Positions 57,713-64,000 of a DNA stretch of 64,000 nucleotides are shown here, one piece after another. Origin of the DNA: Patiriisocius marinus. Its GTDB lineage: Bacteria > Bacteroidota > Bacteroidia > Flavobacteriales > Flavobacteriaceae. The notes beneath the pieces were generated by a model. That model did not search any database, was not told where the DNA came from, and saw only the letters and a program-made list of their open reading frames with translations. The position numbers and the translations under genes were made by a program. Every line of letters begins with the position of its first letter. The first letter of the stretch is position 1. The stretch is from NCBI RefSeq assembly GCF_008974325.1, contig NZ_BKCG01000010.1, positions 28,882 through 92,881 of the forward strand, read 5' to 3'.

Positions 57713-58213
57713 TTACTGTTTTAGCACCCACTCAGTGCGATCTCCAACCTTAATGTTTAAGCTAGTAGCAATACCTCCATTAACTTCTAAAACATATTTG
57801 ATAGGTGCCTCAGAGGGAAGTGAAGTAGGGTCGAAGGGTTTCGCGTTGTGATAGATTTTAACAATATTCTTGTCTTCATCTAAATAGATAATATCAAGTT
57901 CTATTATGGTGTTTTTCATATAAAATGAACGTGGTTGCACCTTGTCAAAAATAAAAAGCATACCGTAATCCTTAGGCATACTTTTTCGATGCATTAAACC
58001 AGTTTCGGTTTCATAATTACCTATAGCAGTCTCTATGTTGAAAGTGCTAATTTCTGTCTCAGAATCGTTGCTAAATACTTTGAGGCTTCCGTCATTCGAA
58101 AACTCAATTTCTTGTGTAAGACTTTTGTTTTCTGTGACAGTTTCCTTACAACTTTGAAGTCCAAGTGTGAATGAAATGGCAGTTAGTATAATGTATTTAA
58201 GCTTTCGACTCAT
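57713..58213 (-). CDS. DUF192 lipoprotein
   Basis: 166 residues. Lipoprotein signal with LQSC (Cys22), then the DUF192 domain: ETGLMHRKSMPKDYGMLFIF, FYMKNTIIELDIIYLDED and the C-terminal KYVLEVNGG motif. The family fold is known, the function is not. Its start overlaps the lgt end by 17 bases; since Lgt lipidates lipoprotein cysteines, it would process this protein, but the adjacency may just be operon sharing. Confidence 0.88.
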   Translation of the reverse strand: MSRKLKYIILTAISFTLGLQSCKETVTENKSLTQEIEFSNDGSLKVFSNDSETEISTFNIETAIGNYETETGLMHRKSMPKDYGMLFIFDKVQPRSFYMKNTIIELDIIYLDEDKNIVKIYHNAKPFDPTSLPSEAPIKYVLEVNGGIATSLNIKVGDRTEWVLKQ

Positions 58214-59135
58214 TGCTGTAGTATCTTTTTGAAGCTGTTGCCATTAAATAGATTCCTCCTAATATAAACGGTATGCTGAGTAATTGTCCAGTGTTTAAAA
58301 TCCAGTCTGCACGCTCAGCAACTTGAGGTTCTTTTAGGTATTCTACAAAGAAACGTACTGTCCAATATAATAGTAAAAATAACCCAAGAATATAACCTAG
58401 ATAATTGCGTTTGTCAGTTTTCCAATAGATATAGTAAATGATAATAAATGCAATTAAATAGCCTCCTGCTTCATATAATTGTGCAGGATGTCTAAACGGA
58501 ACCATTGCTAATTGATCTACAAATGAAGGATCAGTGGCAATGGCATCGTATGCTGCAGATGGTTCGTTGATTCCAGTAATGTTTACTGCTTGTCTAGGGC
58601 TAATTTCATCTTTTAAAAACTGAACTCCTAAAGGAAAGTCGCCAGATTTTTTACCTATAATTTCGGAATTAATGAAGTTTCCAATTCTAACAAAAACTCC
58701 ACCTATTGCTACAGTCACAACAATTCTATCTAAAATCCATAACAATGGTTTTTTGATAACCTTTTTACTGTAAAAATACATAGCAATAATAATGGCTATA
58801 GCAGCACCGTGACTTGCTAGACCTCTAAAACCTGTGTACTCAATATCAGGAACAAATCTAAAAGGTAGTAAAATAGAAAGTGGGTCTTCCCAGATTAATT
58901 CAGTTTGGTAAAAAATAACGTGTCCCATTCTAGCACCTAGAAGTGTGGCAACAACCATGTAAATAAAAAGACTGTCAAGGTTTTTTTCACTCTCGTGATC
59001 ATTATTAAAAATCCTTTTAATAATTACCCATCCTAATGAAAAGGCAATTACAAACATTAAACTGTAAAATTTGATTTCAAAAAATCCTAAATCGATTCCA
59101 TCAGTAGGATTCCAGAGCATAGTAAGTGGGTGCAT
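58197..59135 (-). CDS. lgt: Prolipoprotein diacylglyceryl transferase
   Basis: 312 residues with about seven membrane helices. Lgt moves diacylglycerol onto the lipobox cysteine of prolipoproteins. FYSLMFVIAFSLGWVIIKR near the start, GARMGHVIFY, RGLASHGAAIAI with the essential His, and the signature VRIGNFINSEIIGK (about residues 150-163) plus RHPAQLYEAGGYL are all present. It follows yidD by 82 bases in a minus-strand group with cysS. Confidence 0.95.
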   Translation of the reverse strand: MHPLTMLWNPTDGIDLGFFEIKFYSLMFVIAFSLGWVIIKRIFNNDHESEKNLDSLFIYMVVATLLGARMGHVIFYQTELIWEDPLSILLPFRFVPDIEYTGFRGLASHGAAIAIIIAMYFYSKKVIKKPLLWILDRIVVTVAIGGVFVRIGNFINSEIIGKKSGDFPLGVQFLKDEISPRQAVNITGINEPSAAYDAIATDPSFVDQLAMVPFRHPAQLYEAGGYLIAFIIIYYIYWKTDKRNYLGYILGLFLLLYWTVRFFVEYLKEPQVAERADWILNTGQLLSIPFILGGIYLMATASKRYYSNESKA

Positions 59136-59217
59136 AAAAACAGTTTTTGTTATTCCGTAAAGATAAAAACATCCATCGAAAATTTTATTACTTGACTATA
59201 TTAATAGCTCAAATGAG

Positions 59218-59469
59218 CTATAGTGAATTTTGTTTTTTATAGGTTTTAGGTGGAACAGGGTCGTGACCGTGACCTCCCCAAGGATTACAACTAGCAATTC
59301 TTTTTAATGATAACCACCCACCTTTTAGTAATCCGTGTTTTTGAAGGGCTTCTACTGAATAATGAGAACAAGATGGCGTGTACCTACATTGCGGCGGGAA
59401 TAATGGCGAAATAAATCGTTGATATCCCTTAATTAAATATACAAATGGTGCAATAAGGATGTTTTTCAT
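59218..59469 (-). CDS. yidD: Membrane protein insertion efficiency factor YidD
   Basis: 83 residues from the ATG at 59469 (an in-frame ATG at 59487 adds six residues). The conserved [38 protein letters not shown] and [13 protein letters not shown] blocks are diagnostic, including the three Cys. YidD assists YidC-mediated membrane insertion. Lies 39 bases after cysS. Confidence 0.93.
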   Translation of the reverse strand: MKNILIAPFVYLIKGYQRFISPLFPPQCRYTPSCSHYSVEALQKHGLLKGGWLSLKRIASCNPWGGHGHDPVPPKTYKKQNSL

Positions 59470-59508
59470 AACTATATAGAAATCCATTAACCTCTTCTTG
59501 TTTGGTTT

Positions 59509-60999
59509 TTAATTGATGGAAAAAGTGGTTCCTTCTTTTCCATCTTTTAATTGTATACCTGCTTCTAGTAATTGATCTCTAATACGATCGCTAGTGGCAA
59601 AATCTTTATTCGCTCTCGCGTTGTCTCTAAGTTCAATAAGTAATGAAACAGTGCTATTTAGTTTTTCAGTGTCTAGTCCTGCAGCTGTTTCTTGTTGAAG
59701 GCCTAATATATCAAAAACAAAACTGTGGTATGTTTCTTTTAATAGTGTTAAATCTGCTTCATTAATTTGATAAGTGCCATTTGATAATCCGTGGATTAAT
59801 TTCCCGTTACTCATTAAAGTTCCAATTAACATAGGAGTTGAAAAATCGTCGTTCATTGCTGCGTAGCAATCGTTACGTAAATTTTCAACTGAAATGTCGC
59901 CAGTATTAGTTGTAGAGGAAGGGGTGATTTTATCAAGTAAGCTAATGAGCTCCATTAGTTTATTGTACCCTTTCTCGCTAGCAATTAATCCATCATTGGT
60001 TAAGTCTAAAACACTTTTATATGATGACTGCATCATAAAGAAACGTATTACACTAGGGCTAAATCCTTTATCAAATTTATCATTATCTCCAGAGAGTAAT
60101 TGTTCTGGGTTAATAATATTTCCTGTAGATTTTGACATACGTTGTCCATTCATTTCAAGCATGTTAGTATGCATCCAGTATTTTACTGGGGATACACCTT
60201 TTGCTGCTTGATTTTGTGCGATTTCACATTCGTGGTGTGGAAATTTTAAGTCTAATCCACCACCGTGAATGTCAAACTGGTTTCCTAAATATTTAGTGCT
60301 CATCGCGGTACATTCTAAATGCCATCCTGGGAAACCTTCGCTCCATGGTGATGGCCATTTCATAATGTGTTGCGGTTCTGCTCTTTTCCAAAGTGCAAAA
60401 TCTTGAGGATTTTTCTTATCACTTTGTCCGTCGAGAGCTCTAGTGTTATGTATTAAGTCTTCAAGCTTTCTTTTGCTTAATATTCCATAATCATTGGTCT
60501 CATTGTACTTATGTACATCAAAATAAACAGAGCCATTTACAACATACCCAAAACCATTTTCTATAATTGTTGCGATTAATTCAATTTGTTCAATAATATG
60601 TCCAGTTGCCGTCGGTTCAATGCTAGGAGGTAGAAAGTTGAAAAGGTTCAGCATATTATGAAAATCTACTGTGTAGCGTTGAACCACTTCCATTGGTTCA
60701 ATTTCTTCTATCCTGGCTTTTTTACTAATTTTATCTTCACCAGCATCTGCATCATTTTCTAAATGACCTGCGTCTGTTATATTGCGAACGTAACGAACTT
60801 TATATCCTAGATGTTTTAGGTATCTGAAAATCATGTCGAACGACATAAATGTGCGTACATTTCCTAAGTGAACATTGCTGTAAACTGTAGGTCCACAAAC
60901 GTACATCCCAACATTGCCGGGTGTTATGGGTTCAAACTTCTCCTTTTGTTTCGTAAGTGAGTTGTAAATTGACAACTCGTGGTTTTTGTATAACTCCAT
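59509..60999 (-). CDS. cysS: Cysteinyl-tRNA synthetase
   Basis: 496 residues, class I synthetase charging tRNA-Cys. [19 protein letters not shown] contains the zinc Cys35 and the HIGH-like HLGN (44-47); the KMSKS loop is [20 protein letters not shown] and PHHECEIAQ supply the other zinc ligands. Length is normal. First gene of the group cysS-yidD-lgt-DUF192. Confidence 0.97.
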   Translation of the reverse strand: MELYKNHELSIYNSLTKQKEKFEPITPGNVGMYVCGPTVYSNVHLGNVRTFMSFDMIFRYLKHLGYKVRYVRNITDAGHLENDADAGEDKISKKARIEEIEPMEVVQRYTVDFHNMLNLFNFLPPSIEPTATGHIIEQIELIATIIENGFGYVVNGSVYFDVHKYNETNDYGILSKRKLEDLIHNTRALDGQSDKKNPQDFALWKRAEPQHIMKWPSPWSEGFPGWHLECTAMSTKYLGNQFDIHGGGLDLKFPHHECEIAQNQAAKGVSPVKYWMHTNMLEMNGQRMSKSTGNIINPEQLLSGDNDKFDKGFSPSVIRFFMMQSSYKSVLDLTNDGLIASEKGYNKLMELISLLDKITPSSTTNTGDISVENLRNDCYAAMNDDFSTPMLIGTLMSNGKLIHGLSNGTYQINEADLTLLKETYHSFVFDILGLQQETAAGLDTEKLNSTVSLLIELRDNARANKDFATSDRIRDQLLEAGIQLKDGKEGTTFSIN

Positions 61000-61098
61000 A
61001 TGTTGGATTGTCGATGGCCGTTTAAAACGGAATTAAAATTTCGCTTTCTGAAATATGAAAACTCCTTAGTTTCCTATTCATAATAGTCTTTGATCGTA

Positions 61099-61107
61099 CT
61101 TCGGAAA
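61099..61107 (-). repeat. TTTCCGAAG motif upstream of cysS, minus orientation
   Basis: Intergenic copy 99 bases before the cysS ATG, oriented like the gene. Confidence 0.6.
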
Positions 61108-61205
61108 TATTCAAGGTTTAAAACTATATTAATTGTAAAGCCCTTCGTTCTGAACTATGATAATGCTAATTAATAATGGTGTTAGCAGATAGTAAGTCAT
61201 TAAAA

Positions 61206-61213
61206 TTTCCGAA
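61206..61213 (+). repeat. TTTCCGAA motif between cysS and folE
   Basis: Eighth intergenic copy, in plus orientation; the base after the core is C rather than G. Confidence 0.5.
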
Positions 61214-61262
61214 CAAATAGTTTTTAACGTTACTTGTTAAACTAGAAAAGAGCAACTTAATA

Positions 61263-61940
61263 TTAAAACTGTGTGTCAAATTTAATGTATTCTAAAAATT
61301 CGCGTCTAGTGTTAGCGTCTTTGAAAGCTCCGCCAAATTCACTTGTAACAGTGCTACTATCAATATCGCGAATACCTCTAGAATTAACGCAAAGGTGTTT
61401 TGCGTCAATAACGCAAGCTACATCTTCAGTACCTAAAACTTCTTGTAATTCTTTAACTATTTGCATTGTTAATCGTTCCTGTACTTGAGGGCGTTTAGCG
61501 TAATAATCCACAATTCGATTCATTTTACTTAGACCTACTACAGTTCCTTTAGAAATGTATGCAATGTGTGCTTTTCCAACTATTGGTAGAAAATGGTGCT
61601 CACAAGTAGAATAGAGGGTGATGTTTTTTTCTACAAGCATCTCATTGTACTTGTATTTATTATCGAATGTAGATGCTTTTGGTTTACGGTCTGGATGTAA
61701 CCCGCCAAAAATTTCATTTACAAACATTTTAGCAACGCGATTTGGTGTTCCTTTTAGACTATCGTCTTCTAAGTCAAGTCCTAATGTTTGCATTATGTGA
61801 TTTACATCTTCTTTTATAAGTGCTATTTTTTCAATATCACTAAGCTCAAATGCATCTGGTCGCAAGGGTGTTTCTTGGCTGGCACTGTTGTGATCGTGGT
61901 CCATTTCGTCTTGCGTATTTAGTATTTCAGTATTCTTCAT
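61263..61940 (-). CDS. folE: GTP cyclohydrolase I
   Basis: 225 residues. Converts GTP to dihydroneopterin triphosphate for folate and for queuosine/tetrahydropterin pathways. Zinc-site motif STCEHHFLPIVGKAHIAYI, the GLSKMNRIVDYYAKRPQVQERL core and CVNSRGIRDIDSSTVTSEFGG are intact. An N-terminal tail of about 30 acidic residues (DHDHNSASQE) is not conserved in the family. Single gene; folD and queE in this window are consumers of related pathways. Confidence 0.96.
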   Translation of the reverse strand: MKNTEILNTQDEMDHDHNSASQETPLRPDAFELSDIEKIALIKEDVNHIMQTLGLDLEDDSLKGTPNRVAKMFVNEIFGGLHPDRKPKASTFDNKYKYNEMLVEKNITLYSTCEHHFLPIVGKAHIAYISKGTVVGLSKMNRIVDYYAKRPQVQERLTMQIVKELQEVLGTEDVACVIDAKHLCVNSRGIRDIDSSTVTSEFGGAFKDANTRREFLEYIKFDTQF

Positions 61941-61966
61941 ATTTCAATTCAAAAGTGTACAAGCTG

Positions 61967-61974
61967 CAAAGATA
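61967..61974 (-). promoter_or_regulatory. Candidate -7 box for folE
   Basis: TATCTTTG on the minus strand, 26 bases before the folE ATG. No TTG at the standard distance. Confidence 0.55.
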
Positions 61975-62079
61975 CGGAAATAGCCGTTTTATAGTATATG
62001 TTGTTGCTTCATAATTTTGTGATTTTGGAGCGGTCAAAGTCATAAAATTTTCTTAATTTTCGGCCGATATTTTATAGCT

Positions 62080-64000
62080 ATGAAAAATTTAAATTATTCA
62101 AAGACTTTATTGTGCTTTGCAGTTACGTTATTTTCTGTGTTTACCTTGTCTGCTCAGGGTCCGGGTTGTCCTAATGTTGATGCGGGTTTAGATCAAACTA
62201 TTGAGTGTGATGCTGGTGGTTGTGTAGATTTAAGTGCAACATTTTTAGAAACAGGAGAGACGACTTCGTATGAGATAACTTCTATTCCTTATGATCCTTT
62301 TATTTTTGTTGGAGGTACACCAGTTTCAGCAGGAACAGATGATGTTTGGTCTCCTTTAGTTCCATTACCTTTTAATTTTTGTTTTTTTGGTGGAACGTAT
62401 GACGAGATAATTATTGGTTCTAATGCAGTTGTTTCATTTGATACTACTTCTGCTGGTCAAATACCAAGTGGGAATTGTGCTTGGAGTTTTGATGAATCAT
62501 TGCCAAATACTAATCTATTTAGAAATACGATTTTTGGAGCGTATATGGATATTTTTCCTACTACGGTAGATCCGGATTTCGGGATTAATTATCAGGTTTT
62601 AGGTGCCGCTCCTTGCCGTACCATGGTTATTAGCTTCCCATTAATACCTTATTTTTCATGTTCTTCTCAAAATATGACTTCGCAAATTGTTTTATATGAA
62701 ACAACAAACGTTGTAGAGGTGTATATGTTTAATAGAGAAAGTGGTTGTTCTTGGAATGACGGGAACGCTGTTTTAGGAATCCAAAACCAAGCAGGTAATG
62801 TTGCTTATACTCCTCCAGGAAGAAATACAGGTGATTGGGATGCGTCACAAGAAGCTTGGAGATTTACACCTAATGGTCCATCTAACGTAGATTTTTCTTG
62901 GTTAGATGCTGCTGGTGGTGTTATCAGTACTGATCAGGATATCAACGTGTGTCCTACAGATACGACAACATATACAGCTCAGGCTATTTATACTAACTGT
63001 GATGGGGTAACTACAACGGTTCAAGATGATGTAACGGTTACATTAAACACACCTTTTACTGCAGATTTAGGTCCAGATCAAGAAACTTGTGATAGTGATC
63101 CTATCATTTTGAATGCTAATGCGAGTGAGCCAAACTTATCGTATGAGTGGTTTTACAATGGTGCGTCACAAGGACCAAGTACAGTTAATGATGATACTTT
63201 TACCGTAAATGCTCCTAATTCAGGAACATATTCTGTTGAAATATTCGATCCTGCTGATATTACTTGTATCATAACTGTCAGTGTAGAAATTACTTTCAAT
63301 ACCCAGCCCATAGCTAACCAGCCTACTGATTTGTTTCAGTGTGATGATGGTACTAATACTGGGGTTTTTGATTTAACAGAAGTTGAACCTGAAGTTTTAG
63401 GAGGTCAACCAGCAGCAGATTTTGTGTTTACATATCATAACAATGCACTTGATGCTGGAACAGGAGCTGCGCCAATTGCAACTCCAACAGCTTATTTAAT
63501 TACTGGTACTTCTGAAGAGATTTTTGTTCGTATGGTTGACACATCAGGAAACTGTAGTGATACAACTTCATTTTTCTTGAACTTTTTGCCAGCTATGGCT
63601 GGTCCCATGACTGATTTTGGTGCTTGTGATGCAGATTCAGATGGGATGGTAACGGTAAATCTTCCAGCTTTAAAAGATGCAGAAGCTCTTGGAATTCAAA
63701 GTGCAGCAGATTATACGGTTTCATATCACACAACTGCGGGTGATGCTAATATGGGTATAAACCCTTTACCTGGAACATATACGGTAACAGGGCCTTTTGA
63801 AATTATCCACGTTAGAGTTCAAAGTAACTCAACAACAACGTGTTTCGCTCAAGATAATTTTACAATTACGTTGTTCACTGCTCCAGTCGCAACCACACCA
63901 ACAAAATATAATCTTTGTGATGATTTACCAAACGATGGTTTTGCAACTTTTGATTTAACGACAAAAGATTTAGAAATCACAGGAGGGAATCCAGATGCAG
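62080..64000 (+). CDS. Large secreted adhesin-like protein (5' part, runs off the window)
   Basis: 640 codons in the window, open to the edge. Signal peptide (MKNLNYSKTLLCFAVTLFSV, ending SAQ) then a Cys-containing domain with GCPNVDAGLDQTIECDAGGC and PFNFCFFGGTYDEIIIGSNA (about 30-270), an Ig/PKD-like domain (DLGPDQETCDSDPIILNANA, about 325-415), and then repeating modules of about 100-110 residues, each starting with a FQCDDGTNTG / FGACDADSDG / YNLCDDLPNDG acidic Asp-rich motif followed by FDLT. This is the architecture of flavobacterial gliding-type adhesins with a C-terminal T9SS sorting domain, which would lie outside the window. Confidence 0.8.
   Translation, partial: MKNLNYSKTLLCFAVTLFSVFTLSAQGPGCPNVDAGLDQTIECDAGGCVDLSATFLETGETTSYEITSIPYDPFIFVGGTPVSAGTDDVWSPLVPLPFNFCFFGGTYDEIIIGSNAVVSFDTTSAGQIPSGNCAWSFDESLPNTNLFRNTIFGAYMDIFPTTVDPDFGINYQVLGAAPCRTMVISFPLIPYFSCSSQNMTSQIVLYETTNVVEVYMFNRESGCSWNDGNAVLGIQNQAGNVAYTPPGRNTGDWDASQEAWRFTPNGPSNVDFSWLDAAGGVISTDQDINVCPTDTTTYTAQAIYTNCDGVTTTVQDDVTVTLNTPFTADLGPDQETCDSDPIILNANASEPNLSYEWFYNGASQGPSTVNDDTFTVNAPNSGTYSVEIFDPADITCIITVSVEITFNTQPIANQPTDLFQCDDGTNTGVFDLTEVEPEVLGGQPAADFVFTYHNNALDAGTGAAPIATPTAYLITGTSEEIFVRMVDTSGNCSDTTSFFLNFLPAMAGPMTDFGACDADSDGMVTVNLPALKDAEALGIQSAADYTVSYHTTAGDANMGINPLPGTYTVTGPFEIIHVRVQSNSTTTCFAQDNFTITLFTAPVATTPTKYNLCDDLPNDGFATFDLTTKDLEITGGNPDA

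Larger units (their letters stand above)
61000..61262. other. Intergenic region between cysS and folE (263 bases)
   Basis: No gene seen. It carries two copies of the repeated TTTCCGAA motif, at 61099-61107 (minus) and 61206-61213 (plus), and an imperfect GCCGTTTAAAACGG-type palindrome near the cysS start (61018-61031). Confidence 0.6.

Overview
The window is A+T-rich chromosomal DNA from a member of the Bacteroidota, most likely a (probably marine) Flavobacteriaceae. Three things support this: the S10/spc/alpha ribosomal protein cluster of Bacteroidota type, promoters with the Bacteroidota -7 box TAnnTTTG (often with TTG about 19-20 bases upstream) rather than E. coli -35/-10 boxes, and an almost complete lack of Shine-Dalgarno sequences. 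Flavobacterial families (CtlX, DUF2911, FecI/FecR/TonB receptor, SecDF fusion, YkvA-like DUF1232, gliding-type adhesin) agree with this. I see no rRNA, tRNA, CRISPR array, insertion sequence or prophage.

Layout. 1-11746: 3' part of rplB, then rpsS, rplV, rpsC, rplP, rpmC, rpsQ, rplN, rplX, rplE, rpsN, rpsH, rplF, rplR, rpsE, rpmD, rplO, secY, infA, rpmJ, rpsM, rpsK, a terminator and new promoter, then rpsD, rpoA, rplQ. 11927-15863: carA, eno, gltA. 16038-21135: two amidinotransferase-fold enzymes (an arginine deiminase-like protein and CtlX) flank a four-gene minus-strand cluster of secreted thioredoxin, ApbE flavin transferase, a DUF4266 lipoprotein and a DUF3570 protein. 21132-30732: an SDR/DUF2867 protein, small unknowns, argS, an ECF sigma/FecR/TonB receptor operon, and a secreted amidohydrolase. 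31044-45723: ffh, a small secreted protein, a sigma54-type response regulator facing a hybrid histidine kinase, folD, DUF1232, an AI-2E family transporter with a VOC protein, a lipoprotein, a HerA-like ATPase, two related secreted proteins, queE and DUF2911. 46179-52146: gyrB with a coupled outer-membrane-type protein, a decayed acyltransferase locus, and mdh. 52340-62000: two orphan proteins, secDF, another orphan, then DUF192, lgt, yidD, cysS and folE on the minus strand. From 62080 to the window edge is the start of a very large secreted adhesin-like protein.

The most unusual content is: (1) the Trx-ApbE-DUF4266-DUF3570 cluster, which looks like an envelope redox/flavinylation system of unknown purpose; (2) a relic of the 5' end of queE lying between two paralogous secreted-protein genes, a scar of local duplication; (3) an MBOAT/SGNH polysaccharide O-acylation gene pair reduced to pseudogenes; (4) an intrinsic terminator for gyrB lying inside the signal-peptide codons of the next gene; (5) a short intergenic motif (ATTTCCGAAG) repeated across the window and placed at the same distance from near-identical ffh and folD promoters; (6) several genes whose -7 box almost touches the start codon, predicting leaderless mRNAs. 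Database comparisons could not be run; family names come from recognisable motifs and remembered family features.
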